Assembly (NCBI GenBank): GCA_034687125.1 | Contig: JAQGBZ010000025.1 | Coordinates: 62,001 to 126,000 of the forward strand | DNA: 64,000 nt | From: Neelides folsomi | Lineage: Eukaryota; Arthropoda; Collembola; Neelipleona; Neelidae | Reading direction: 5' to 3' | Shown: positions 42,510 to 54,162 of the stretch, in pieces | Layout: each line of letters starts with the position of its first letter | How positions within the stretch are numbered: the first letter of the stretch is position 1 | Notes under the pieces: generated by a model | Database searches by the model: none | Told to the model about the DNA's origin: nothing | Seen by the model: only the letters and a program-made list of their open reading frames with translations | Translations under genes and position numbers: made by a program

Positions 42510-42674
42510 ATGGGACTTGAGCGACTCACCATTGTTGCCCAGAGTCAACTGGTCACATTGAAGCCATACATAGACCGAGTTCAGGCCTTGGCAATGAGCA
42601 AATTGGAAAAGTGGAAATCCTTGAAATTTAAAGGCAAGTCTTTGCATTGTGCACCAAGTAATGTAAAAATGTAA
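42510..42674 (+). CDS. Candidate small reading frame, 54 aa, unrecognised
   Basis: An ATG-to-TAA frame of 54 codons sits upstream of the SLC5 gene on the opposite strand, in the only GC-richer patch of this spacer. The peptide (MGLERLTIVAQSQLVTLKPY, then an amphipathic DRVQALAMSKLEKWKS stretch) looks more protein-like than its surroundings. I do not recognise it. A longer minus-strand frame (42438-42737) overlaps it, so coding status and even strand are uncertain. It could also be a decayed fragment or transcribed leader sequence. Confidence 0.2.
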   Translation: MGLERLTIVAQSQLVTLKPYIDRVQALAMSKLEKWKSLKFKGKSLHCAPSNVKM

Positions 42675-43783
42675 TGTAAAATGTACAGTGATGGATATAC
42701 AGCTTTTGAAATCTGCTTCAAACAACGGTGAGAACAAGTCGAGCTTGAACAGCTAAATAATTCTTTAATATAAACTAGGTATGTATAACTATAAATTTGA
42801 TGCCCAATACATATTATGTTTAAACCATTTGCCTTTCCTTGTTAAATTAACATACTTCATTGACTTTTGGCAAGTTGGCTTGAATTTGCAAATTATAATT
42901 TTTCTTGGGGGTATCATTTTAATTGCATCTAATCAAAAAATAATTATATGCTTGCATATTCTCAATCAATTATCGTGTTTAACTTATTTCTTATTTAACA
43001 TGATTTTTGTAATTCAGTTTTATTAATGAAAATAAGACGCAATAGGATATTTAAAAATATGTTGACCACAATCTTTTTTATTTATTCCATTTGTGGCTAT
43101 CCAATCGTGTCAAATTGAAGATTTATGCTATATTAAAAAATTAAGTATACTTAAAGATAAGTTCCTGTTTAAAAATTAGTTCTAAATGTACAATGTAATA
43201 CCTCTACAACTTTAGATGGATATCATAAATATTAAGATTTTTTATATTATATACCATAACCATAAATCATAATCATAAGTTTGATTAAATAGTTTTAAAA
43301 CAAAAAATATATGTTATTTAATAATTTTGATTCGATTCAAAGTGACATTGATTGCAATTTTTTAATCAAAATCATAATAAACTACAATACTTATGCTAAT
43401 GTTAGAGGATTAAATATGTTTGTTATTCTGTGGCCTTCTCTTGTCAGTTTAAGAATTCATTTCACCCAATGCTACTATTATGTTAATACAATGAAGAATC
43501 TTCATGATTAACACGCGATAAATAAAATATGATGGCTTGATACGTAGAACTTACGTTCATCAAAATGATTACAATCTCAAATGTATTTATTCAACTTTAT
43601 TATTCACGTAATGCAAAAATAATACAGAGATTAATTGTAATTTTAATTAAGATTAAATATCAAATGCTATCAGACTATACCAAATTATGTATAACTGTCT
43701 ATGTACAATTAATGTTAGTTAAATGTAATTGTTAATCAGTAAATCCGAACAAAATAACTGTAGGTAATAAATATTATTTAGCA

Positions 43784-43789
43784 TTTATT
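43784..43789 (-). terminator. Acyl-CoA dehydrogenase polyadenylation signal
   Basis: AATAAA on the minus strand, about 70 bases beyond the stop codon at 43861. A plausible 3'-end signal. Confidence 0.4.
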
Positions 43790-43860
43790 TGTATTTTTGA
43801 GAAAATAAGTATTTGGTTTATAAACATTTTCACAACGTCTTATTTGTAAAAAATAATTTT

Positions 43861-45779
43861 TTATTTCGGTTTGTTTCCCTTCGGGAGAATTCCGATAAGT
43901 TTACAAATAATCGACAACATTACTTCGTCAGCTCCACCACCAATTGACATGAGTCTTGTGTCTCTGTACATTCTGGAAATAACATTTTCTCTTGTGTATC
44001 CCATTCCTCCCCAATATTGCATACAAGAATCGGAGACTTCTCGAAGAAGACGGCCAGCTTTGAGTTTAATCATTGAAGCAAGACGTGTAACATCTTCACC
44101 TTCAGAATATGCGTCTAAAATACAACAATTAAATCATTAGCTTATTAATTCAATATTACATGATCCATAAAATCAATTAATTTATTATTTATAATTTGCA
44201 ATCTTAATTATGAGAATTAGTTTACTTATGGCAGTGTAACAAAGAGCTCTTAATGCTTCTGATTCTGTAGCAAGTTCGGCCATTCGGAAATGAACAACTT
44301 GATTATCAATAATCGGAACTCCAAACACTTTTCTTTGGGTGGTATATTCAATTGTATGATGAATCGCAAGATCCAAAGCCCTTAGTGAAACAATCACAGC
44401 CGCCAATCGTTCTTCTTGAAACTAATTATAAAATAAAATATATTTTAGTACAAAATTAGATTCTTCCTAAATCTGGCCAGTAATACACATTAACATACAA
44501 TAGAACTTGAAAAATATACAAAAGAGGCAAACAAATTATTAACATTAGCCAAAGTAAATAGAACATTAGCTGTATATTTCTTACTTGCAACATTTGATAG
44601 AAAAATCCAGCTCCTTCATCTCCAATTATATTCTTACATGGAACACGAACGTCTTGGAATGAAATTAAACCCGTATCTGAGGAATTCATTCCAATTTTGT
44701 CAATCTTTGATTTTGTAATTCCTATCAACAAAAAACACGTTTAGTTAAAAAATTTAACATAATTAGCGAAAATAATATTACAATTGTATTATTATATTAA
44801 CTATGAATAAAAATGTAAAATGCTATTTGATTAATAACCTTTTAAATTCATTGGAAGGCAAATTAAAGATTTATTTTTGTATGGTGAAGCAGTCGAGGTG
44901 TTCACAAGAATACACATCCAGTCAGCTTGAAGAGAATTTGTAATCCACATCTTTTGTCCATTGATTATATAATCATCTCCTTTTCTTACTGCTGTTGTCT
45001 GTAAAACAATTTTTATAAAATAAATGACAAAAATCACATTCTTAGTATAAAATTATGATTATAATTTATAATGATTATTAATTTAATTTAATTACTTTTA
45101 TAGAAGCTACATCTGAACCCGCAGATGGTTCTGAAACACCGAGACAAACGACATAATCTCCTCGGATTGTCGGTGTCAGAAATTCCTTCTTCAGCTCATC
45201 TGTTCCAAATTTTGTGAGGGCCGGAAGAGCAATGTCAGTTTGGACAGCAATTGCCATTGGAATTCCACCACAGTTAATTGTCCCAGCTTCTTCCAACACA
45301 GCAGCTTGATATTTGTAACTGAGGCCAAGACCTCCATACTCTATTAGCAAAAATATTAATTAAAAATTGCAACTAGTACAATTATTTAAAAATTATTTAT
45401 TAAATTATTTACCAACTGGGCGAGTAACACCCAAAAGTCCAGCATCTCCAAGCTTTTTAAAGATTGATTTTAATGGAGCTTCTTCAGCTTTTTCCCATTC
45501 GTCAACATACGGATTGATGTCTCTTTCAATAATCTAAAAATTTGCACATTCATGTTACATTATTTTTTACATTCAAAATATCATAATACAAATAAAAGTA
45601 ATGAAAATTACGGTTCTAAAAGTCTTCTGCATTTCCAATTGTTCTTCATTGTAAAATGTTTCTGGTAAAACAGATTCATATCTCGAGGCCAAAACATTAT
45701 TGGAAATTGAAAAACTTCTTGAGCCATTTAAACCCCATCGAAGTTTAAAAAGACGAGACGAAACTTTACTTGAAATCAT
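43861..45779 (-). CDS. Mitochondrial acyl-CoA dehydrogenase (ACDH-6-like)
   Basis: Seven exons (45779-45612, 45533-45413, 45340-45096, 44998-44839, 44721-44585, 44421-44226, 44114-43861) give 426 aa, the usual length. These FAD enzymes introduce a trans-2 double bond into acyl-CoA and pass electrons to ETF. The first 30 residues are rich in Arg/Ser and lack acids, as in a mitochondrial presequence. Then come the N-terminal helical domain, EYGGLGLSYKY, the beta domain with GVSEPSAGSD and MWITNSLQADW, and the C-terminal helical domain with QRKVFGVPIIDNQ, YWGGMGYTRE and RMYRDTRLMSIGGGADEVML. The IGGGADE form replaces the MCAD-type YEGT, so the usual Glu is Gly; Glu281 in FQEERL stands where IVD and LCAD have their catalytic Glu. 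It best resembles invertebrate 'probable acyl-CoA dehydrogenase 6'. Chain-length or branched-chain preference is unknown. Confidence 0.92.
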
Positions 45780-46828
45780 TGTGAATGTCGTGTAATAATT
45801 AATAGTTAATAATTATTTTTGTGCCAAAAATTGAGCAATTTTGGTCTAATTCAACTGAAATTGCAAAGTTCAATGAGAATATTTCTCAATTACTCCCACT
45901 CATATAAATTAGGAATTTATAATCAAAATACGATAAAAAGTTATCTGTAACTATTTAATGTGTATAGTAAACAATATTTACTTTATGTATTTAATACACA
46001 ATTTGCAAACTATGTATATATGGTAGAGAACTTAAGTTGATATAAAAATCATATATAATTTGTAAGTTTGATAAAGTTATATATCAATTGAAGAAAGTCC
46101 AAAGTCTCCTGTCAAGTGTGTATTGGACTGGTTATAAAGAGTTTTCCACTTGAGGATTTTGGATATAATAAATAATAACAAATATGCTTAATATAAAGTT
46201 ATAAAATCTTATACTATGTAACGGTAATAATTTTCAACAAACTCAAATATTGTTGTGCATAAAATAAATGTTAATGAACTTTGGAAATCAAGACGAATGA
46301 TAAATTAAATTGTCCTATAAAAACAGATTGTTAATGAGCAAATGTGATTGTAGAAAAAACAAGAATCCTCTTTGACAGCACAGGGTATAGAATCTAGATG
46401 ACAACATTGTTTCATTTCTTTCTTTTCCCCTTTAACGTCCTTTTAAATAACATTTTATTACATTAATAGCTTTGAGCGCCGTGTTCATTAACTTATTTAA
46501 CCAATTCATGGCTTTAAGTTCTAATTAACTTTAAGTAACTCAACTTAATTATTAAGATAAGTTAAATTGCAAATTAAAATTAAAATTCTCGATTTTTGCC
46601 TAATATGATTTTTGTATGAAAGTGACACATTTAATGAAATGTAAGATTCCAATTTAAAGTGAAACTTTATTGCTATATTTTTTTCCCTTTTAACTCAATC
46701 CGCATTAAAGGGAAACCTTCGCCATCAAAGATTTGGAATGTTGTCGAAAAAATTTAAGAAAGTTTAGCTTTACTCTACTTTTATTATAATTTAGAACTAT
46801 CATCTCAAACCCCATTTGGACGCATTTA

Positions 46829-47027
46829 ATCCCTTGACTATATTTATGGGACCGCTATTAACTTATAAGCTTGTAAATAACTTTTTTTTATTAATCAACC
46901 AATTTTCATGAAATTTGAACCAAATATGTAGAATATGATGTAGTCAAATTTCATGACAATTTGTTGATTAATAAAAAAAAGTTATTTATATGAGAAAATA
47001 ACGGTCCCGTAAATATGGTTAAGGGAT
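46829..47027. mobile_element. Non-autonomous hairpin MITE, TA-flanked (Tc1/mariner-like)
   Basis: Two arms of about 85 bases are imperfect reverse complements, separated by roughly 27 bases. Each arm starts ATCCCTT(G/A)AC, continues ATATTTA(T/C)GGGACCG, and ends near ATTAATCAAC and TCATGAAATTTG. A TA dinucleotide stands directly outside both ends (46827-46828 and 47028-47029), the target duplication of Tc1/mariner transposons. It encodes no protein, so it would move only with a transposase supplied elsewhere. The arms differ by several substitutions and a small indel, so it is probably not a very recent copy. The family assignment rests on the TA flanks and hairpin shape only. Confidence 0.7.
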
Positions 47028-48688
47028 TACTCTTTAAATGACTTACCTCTAATATCTCATTTGTTAATTTGAATTTCAATTCCTTCAACTCCTATTACTA
47101 ATAATAAAATCTTTCATATTAATATATATCGATCCTGAAAATAAACTCGGATGTTTAAAGGTTTTGTTAGAAATGTCTATCTATATATTATTTGTATTGT
47201 GTATTTAATCTTAAATTATACCATTTTAATTAAATATTTGCATGGTTGAAGGTTAAATTAATCCGTTATCCTATTGCCTTAATATCAAAATTGCATAAAC
47301 AAATACCCTACACCTAATTTATCTAATCTAATAATTAATCATATAATCTCAATCATATTTTCCCTAAATATTATAGTACTATCTGTACATAGCATATAAT
47401 CATAGTGAAATGGGTTAATAAGAAAAAGATCTTTCCAACAAATCTCGTTATCTTTAGCAGAAGAATCGGAAACGGAACTTGAAAAGATTCTCATAAAACT
47501 GATGGTGTTGATTTATTATTTATCTACCATATACTTATGTATATCAAGTATAATTAATGAATTTCATAGTCTGCAGTCTCAAAGTAGAAATCTTATTCCC
47601 AGACGCGTGTCTAAATTAAAGAAGGTCGTAAATTCTCTTTAGCTCTTTTTTAACGTTCCACCTCAAGTGACCCGCGACCCTCAGATGTTTCCTCGCCCGA
47701 AAGACGTAAAGGAACACCTCCACCTCCAAGAACAACGCACAACGTTAATTTCTATCTTATGGTTAGCTCTATGATCATCCATCTCAGACCACACATTTAC
47801 TATTTATCCTTAGTTTTAAAGAAATCCCCCATTACGGTCCAAGAATCTCCCCCTCAATTTGCTCTTGTGAAACGAACAATATTAAAGCGATTTCTTTTAC
47901 ACGGCCCTAAATTCTCAAAGAATTGAAGTTTCAATTCTTTTTCTATTTTAACTTTCTCACAATCACAAGTTGATTTCATACACGCGTTACTTTACAATAT
48001 TTATACCATACGAATACCATATATATATAATAATACATACAACATACACATAGGATACAGAGAACACGAATCTCACCCAAAAGTGCGTTTGAGAGATTAT
48101 TAACCCGCGTTTTTCTTATCACACATCCGATGTTACATCTAACCCGGAACACACTAACTTATAAAGTTTTATCTATACAACAAACGCATTTAAACCTCAG
48201 CTATCTTTACAATTAATTAAAAACATAAGAGGTATTCTACAATAATTTCCAAAAAATCACACTTGGTTATTATTCTTATCATTAAAGCTTCAAGTAAGCA
48301 TCTTATTACTTGTTATATTTGCTGTAATCTTTCTTATAATTGCAATATAATGCTGGCTCTATTTCATGAGAATTCATTATAACATTTTTATACTATAAAT
48401 TATAAAGTGTATTCAAAAGTATTATAATTTTAGTGTTTTCATTGTCATAAAATGAACATTTTATTATTATAGAATTATAGACTTTTGTATCAGGCAGATT
48501 AAGTTGTGAGTTTGCGAGTTTGTGAAATTCTTATGGGAAATTGTGTACAAAAATGCATTTGAGATGTGAAGCACAATGTGGTTAAAGAGATTTGTGAAGA
48601 TAAGTTCGTTGTATGTTTTTTAAGCAAAGGAAGCCGCAAATGTGCATAGTTGGATTTATCCTATGTTGGCAAAGTGGAATAATCTCAC

Positions 48689-48898
48689 CTGCTGGTCCTT
48701 GCCACTTTTGTCGAAAAACTCCTCCACTTCCTTCATCCTGAGTCTTGGTGAGAGATGAGGGAATTTGCGAGTAGAGAGCCGTCTGTTCATTCCACCTCTC
48801 ATTTCCTCTGAACGAAGATCATCACAGCTGTAAAATGAAACCCAATTTCCATTCTTCACTTTATTCATCAAAGATCTCATGAGACACAGTTGTCCCAA
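48689..48898 (-). CDS. Candidate unassigned 5' or internal exon
   Basis: On the minus strand a 70-codon frame opens with ATG at 48898 and runs to a strong donor, CAGCAG|GTGAGA, at 48689. An acceptor-like TTTTACAG lies inside it, so an internal exon 48827-48689 (139 bp) is the alternative. The peptide is charged and coding-like: CDDLRSEEMRGGMNRRLSTR, later RLRMKEVEEFFDKSGKDQQ. I recognise no family and found no partner exon downstream before the acyl-CoA dehydrogenase gene. It ends in phase 0, as does the first MTSS1 exon, so a remote alternative first exon for a minus-strand gene to the left is conceivable but unsupported. Confidence 0.3.
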
Positions 48899-49415
48899 TT
48901 CTCATAATTTGATATTCAGAGTTATTTCTCCCTGTTTAACATTAGAACTATATGGGATAAAGGTAAATTGTTAATTTATTTTTTCAAATCATTGTGTTGG
49001 TCTTTGATCTGTCAATATTATATCAATGGATAAAATTTTTATTTAAAAATGAAGTAATTAACATTTTTTACTTTTATTATAGATTTCCACTCTACAAAAA
49101 TAGTTGTGAAAAAGAATCAACCAACTCCGATCAAAATACATTTAAATAATGAAGTAATTCACTAAAATTAAATAAATAAATAGGTAATGAACAGATAATG
49201 CTGTATTTTAAGGATACTAGTTGTTTATTTGGAGGTTAATCAACTTAAAATATTATTAGAAATAATTATTTTGATGGTGGTTTTGAATTTAATTCAGAAT
49301 TTGTGTTATTGTGATCAAAAATTATAAAATAAACATTGTGTAAAACTTAAATGTACAAGAAGTCTGGATCTGTTATTTTATAATTTGTATTTTCTTAATT
49401 AAATAATATTTAAAA

Positions 49416-52229
49416 ATGTCGTACCTTCGGGGATCGGCGAATTATGTTTGGTGTACGACGAGCGTTTTGGGCAAAGGAGCGACAGGTGCAGTTTTCCAAG
49501 GAGTTTCAAAACACGACGGTGAACCCGTCGCTGTCAAAACCTTCAATCAACTTTCTCACATGCGACCTCAAGAAGTTCAAGTTAGGGAATTTGAAGTTTT
49601 AAAAAAGGTCAAACATGAAAACATCGTGAAACTCCTGGCCATTGAAGAAGAACAAGACGGACGTGGGAAAGTCATCGTGATGGAACTCTGCACCGGTGGA
49701 TCATTATTTAATATTCTCGATGATCCGGAGAATACATACGGATTAGAAGAAGATGAATTCCTCCTTGTTTTGGACAATTTATCAGCCGGGATGAAACATC
49801 TCCGCGATCACAATCTCGTACATCGGGATTTGAAACCTGGAAATATTATGAAATTTGTAGCAGAGGACGGACGTGTAATTTATAAACTTACCGATTTCGG
49901 AGCTGCCCGGGAACTCGAAGAAGACCAAGAATTCGTTTCGCTGTATGGAACCGAAGAATATCTTCATCCTGACATGTATGAAAGAGCAGTTTTAAGGAAA
50001 CCTGTAGGAAAAACTTTTTCGGCTTCTGTTGACCTCTGGTCAATCGGGGTGACAATGTTCCATGTGGCAACGGGTCAATTACCATTTCGACCTTATGGTG
50101 GAAGGAAGAACAAAGAAATGATGTATTATATTACAACTAAAAAAGAATCGGGGGTCATTTGTGGAACACAAACCGTTGAAAATGGGTCGGTTGAATGGAA
50201 GCGGGATTTACCGCCAGCTTGCCAATTATCCGCCGGACTTAAAATCCTCGTTACACCTTTATTAGCCGGACTGATGGAAGTTGACCCGAGGAAACGATGG
50301 ACGTTTGATAATTTCTTCACGTCTGTTAGGAACATTTTAGCGAGGAAGAAAATCCATGTTTTTTATGTCAACAGAGTTGAAACTTTAAGGATTTATTTGG
50401 ATTTGGAAGAACATCGGACGCTTGGAGCACTTGGGGGTTTAGTAATGGAACAAACGGACATTTCACCTGAGAATCAAATTTTACTTTATAAAAATGAGAC
50501 GCTTTTTTCGTTCTTGGATCGGAGGTCAATTGGAGAATTTCCAACTACGACTGAAGAAACTCCACTGGTACTTTGTGATAGAGAAAATAATAATGTGAGC
50601 CTTGATTGGGATTCAAAAGATTTACCAAAATTTCCAACTTTTCCTAATTTGGTTAATGTTGAAAACGATGCAAGCCTAGCAAAGGTAATTAAATCGTCAT
50701 TAAAAATCATTTTTATGATACTCAATTTAAAATACTGTTTAAAATACTGTTTTAAATACATTGAAATATTCTGTTTAAAATATTCTTAAATAGTCTATTT
50801 AATAATTTTGCGTGATTAATCAAAAATTAAGAAATGAATCTTTTGATGGTTATATTTTGTAAATGTTAATTGTAATTATTTTTTAGTTGGGGACAGGAGT
50901 TGGTTATGCTTATAAACGTCGAATTGAAAGAATTGTCAAAGGAGTTCGCATGATCAACGAAGCAGTTGCAACAATTGTTCGAGTCATCGCGGGTCAATTA
51001 GAAAAACTCTCCAAAGAAGTTGATTCTGTTGGAACTCTTGTCCAAGGAGTTGGCCAACAATTGGGTTTAATGGCCAATTTCCAAAGAGCTGCTGGGGCTT
51101 TTGTGACTGCCATTGGAGCTCTTCGACCTGGAGATGGAATTAAAATTTTAGAAGGAAGACTTGAAACTCTCATTGAAGGACACGATGAGTCTGAAAGAGA
51201 TTATGGGTCAATAGCCGCCAAACTCATTGCAGCTGAAGGACCCATAAGGCAACTTCATTCAAGATTTGTTCAAAATCGTGTTTTACTCAATGAATGGGAA
51301 GAAGCAACATCGGTAAGGTTTTCTTTTATAGATTTAATTATAATTAAATATAATTTTATAATTATAATTTTTTTAAAAATTATTAAATCCGAATAAAATA
51401 AAATGATAAAATGTAAATATTAAATAAAAACATCGTTACACAAAGTTAACGTAATGGTCCTTATCGTTAGTTCGTTAGTTTAGTATAAAAATTATAATTT
51501 TATTAATTATTAAATTATTATTAATTATGACCCATTAAAAATATTGAATTAATTTTTTAATAGGAGATTAAAGACATTTCACGTGGAGGAATTAAAGGAA
51601 ATAGCCATGTTGGTAAACTTCGAGATTCTTGGCAGCATTTGCTCCGAGACCGAGCCACACGTTCTCTGACTTACAACGATGAACAGTTTCACATCCTTGA
51701 ACGAATCAAGATGCAAGAAAAAAGCAAATGCCTAGCGGAACTTTTATCTGAAGAGTGCCAAACTGCAATTGCCAGGCGATCTGAACTTCTCTCAGATTGG
51801 TACAAGACAGCCCAAGCTGCTTTTATCCAAACTCAAATCCTTGGAAAAGACATGACCTCAACTTCCGATTCCCTCATTGTTTTCCTATCCAAATTGGCTG
51901 ATCGAGTTGGGCGATTCCAAAGCGATGTCGATTCTCTCACCGGAGCTCTGAAATCTCTAGAAGGAGGAACTGAAGTTTTGCCATCGAGACAAAAAGCTCC
52001 TTCGCCTTCGAAAAGAGAATTTGTTAAGACGATGGACAAAGGGAGAAAAGAACTCAACGCTGTGCAAGAAGAAGTTTGGGCGATTGTGAAGGAAAATGCA
52101 GATCTTGTCAATCAATTCCAAACCCTTGCTCTTTCGCTTTTAACTCCGCAACCCCCAATGGCTCCTCCGAGTGGATTGAGTTCAATAGCGGGACAGCAAA
52201 CTCAATCTAAAAGCCCTCAGAGATTATAA
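49416..52229 (+). CDS. TBK1: TBK1 / IKK-epsilon (Drosophila ik2) serine/threonine kinase
   Basis: Three exons (49416-50684, 50887-51312, 51564-52229) give 786 aa, slightly longer than human TBK1 at 729. The kinase domain (about 1-310) has the glycine loop GKGATGAV, Lys41, HRDLKPGN with Asp138, DFG at Asp160 and the activation segment SLYGTEEYLHPDMYERAVLRK, whose Ser175 corresponds to the activating Ser172 of TBK1. A ubiquitin-like domain follows (about 313-395: IHVFYVNRVETLRIY..), then a long helical scaffold/dimerisation region across exons 2 and 3 with SLTYNDEQFHILER, and a Pro/Ser-rich tail. In vertebrates TBK1 phosphorylates IRF3 and autophagy adaptors; the fly ortholog works in cytoskeleton and cell-shape control and caspase-inhibitor turnover. 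All catalytic residues are intact, so it should be an active kinase. It is tail-to-tail with ABHD8. Confidence 0.96.
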
Positions 52230-52876
52230 ACTAATTAAATTATAAATTTTCATTTTTTTAATTGAAGCCAATATTTTCTCTTATATCATTCTCAATATTT
52301 TCTTGGTGCAAGTATTACTATTTTAAGTCAAATCATAAATTAAGTATTACAATATTTATATTTAAGGACTTTTAAGGTTTCTCCTAAGCTAATTTATATT
52401 CAATGATAATTAACGTTTAAAGCAATTTTACTTAACATAATTTAATAATTTAATAAAATTAAGTGTTTTTATATAACTTAATAACTTTTATATAAACTGA
52501 TTAAGAAAATTAAGATGATGATGTTATAAAATAAGTAGTTTTTATATTGGTAAAATGTGTTCTCAACTAATGGCAATATTTTCCGTCCATAAAAAATCGT
52601 CCTTAAGAACGTGATGAGAATAAATTCCTTATTATACCAAAAGACCGCTGCTTATTTATTAATTATCATTATTTTTTTATACACAATATTTAGATTAAAC
52701 AGTAGGCTACTTTACTATATAGTTAATTATAACTATAAAGTTACAACAGGTAATAATATTTATTATTTAAATATATTTTATTTTACCAATCAACCATAAA
52801 GTGTACCAGTACGAGTAATACTTTTGAAGAAATGAAAGTCCTCAGTTTGTGAATTCCTACATTTCAAATCCTCGTT
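52230..52876. other. Convergent spacer TBK1/ABHD8
   Basis: About 650 bp of very AT-rich sequence that should contain both 3' UTRs. An AATAAA at about 52452 on the plus strand may serve TBK1. Nothing else is recognisable. Confidence 0.6.
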
Positions 52877-54162
52877 TCATAACCATGATTGAATGAATTT
52901 GAGGATCATATTGTTGAGTTGATTCGGAGCCTCGTGCATTGGCCGATGTCCAGCTGAAGGAAGGAGTTCAAGGAACGCTCGAGGGATTGTCCGTTCCATT
53001 TCACATTCTTCAACCAAGTGGACAACTTTGTCCCGAAGTCCATACACAAGCAGAGTTGGAACTCCAATTCTCCTATGGAATGCTGCGTCTCCATCACCCC
53101 AGTCTTGGCCAGCCACAAGGGCATCTTGGATATTCGGAGGGAGAATCCCCTCACCGTCAATGAACCGACCTCCGGAATATCTTCGGTTAAACATTCCCAA
53201 AAATCCACTTGATCCTCCAGGGACAAGGGGAGTTGGGCCACCGCCGGCGATGCTTACAAAAAGAACGATGCTGCTTGATCTTACACGTGAGATGACACTT
53301 CCAACTGAACCACTATAAAGAAAAAAAATAGTAAATAATTAAAATTAATTCATAATTAAAATAAAATTATTTAATGCCAAATAATTATATCAGTAAATAA
53401 TATTAACTTGATTTTTAATTATTACCCATATCCATGTGCAATGACAATTGCTTGACGATTCCCATCGATAAAATGATCAAAGACTGCAAGCGTGTCAGAA
53501 ACCAGCGATTCAAAAGTGTACATTTTCTTTTCTGCGGGAGCTTCGCTCATTCCGTGTCCAACAAAATCAAATGTGACAGATTCGAATCCTTTTTTAGCAA
53601 AGAATCTCGTCTGTAGTGTCCAATCATCCCCAGATCCCCCAATCCCATGAATAAAAAACAACAAAGGACTTTTTTCGTTTTCAATTGCTGTTTCCGGTGC
53701 AAATGCAGGGTTTGTAACTCCGTCTTCTACTTTTAAACCATCAATTATATCCGGAGTATTTGAGACTTCTTGTTCCGGGGATTCTTGTGGTGGCGGGGCG
53801 GGATTCGTTTCTACTACAAGTTGATCATCATCTTTCCTCGCATCATTTGGTAGCTGCAACCCTTTTTGTAGTCGTGGACGAGGTTGGGATCGTGCGAACC
53901 AATATTCCTCCTCGTCTACAATTTCTTCATTTTCTTCATTTTCATCTTCAAGATTCTGTTCCTCTTGAGTTAATGGCAAAGTCCGTATAATGTGGATTCG
54001 TTTTCCTCCTAGGTCAAGAAACAAAGGGCCGTCGACACGCGGTCCCCGAAGACCGGGAGTTTCAGTCCGAAATGGTAAACCTGGTGAGATTTTTCTTGGA
54101 GGTCGATGAGCGTGGGAGAACCATCCCCAACAATCGCCGAAGAAATCGCTAATGCTCGTCAT
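52877..54162 (-). CDS. ABHD8: ABHD8-like alpha/beta hydrolase with Gly in place of the nucleophile Ser
   Basis: Two exons (54162-53426, 53312-52877) give 390 aa; human ABHD8 has about 439. The N-terminal part (about 1-160) is Pro/Glu-rich with a strongly acidic patch (EDENEENEEIVDEEEYW) and is probably disordered. The fold follows: LLFFIHGIGGSGDDW (oxyanion-loop HG), FDFVGHGMSEAP, AIVIAHGYGGSVGSVIS, IAGGGPTPLVPGG, PTLLVYGLRDKVVHL and PSAGHRPMHEAP. These match ABHD8 block by block. The acid Asp340 and His368 are kept, but the nucleophile elbow reads AHGYG: Gly244 (codon GGA) stands where ABHD8 has Ser in GHSYG. The exon junction falls in the following Gly, two residues past this site, and joins cleanly, so wrong splicing does not explain it. 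It may be a pseudoenzyme. The start Met is the first in frame with a plausible N-terminus. Confidence 0.9.

Larger units (their letters stand above)
42284..43860. other. Intergenic, SLC5 upstream / acyl-CoA dehydrogenase downstream
   Basis: Very AT-rich 1.6 kb between two minus-strand genes. The first part should hold the SLC5 promoter and 5' UTR; the last part holds the 3' UTR of the acyl-CoA dehydrogenase. It includes one less AT-rich, coding-like patch at 42.5-42.7 kb, listed separately. Confidence 0.7.
45780..49415. other. 3.6 kb intergenic between divergent acyl-CoA dehydrogenase and TBK1
   Basis: AT-rich DNA that must hold both promoters. Inside are a hairpin MITE-like element (46829-47027), a GC-richer patch around 47.64-47.76 kb and a candidate minus-strand exon (48689-48898). 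Otherwise I see nothing that I can assign. Confidence 0.7.

Noticed and set aside
47461-47644. Plus-strand open stretch after an acceptor-like TTTAGCAG (begins EESETELEK)
   Set aside because: No donor, no partner exon and AT-driven composition; chance frame most likely.
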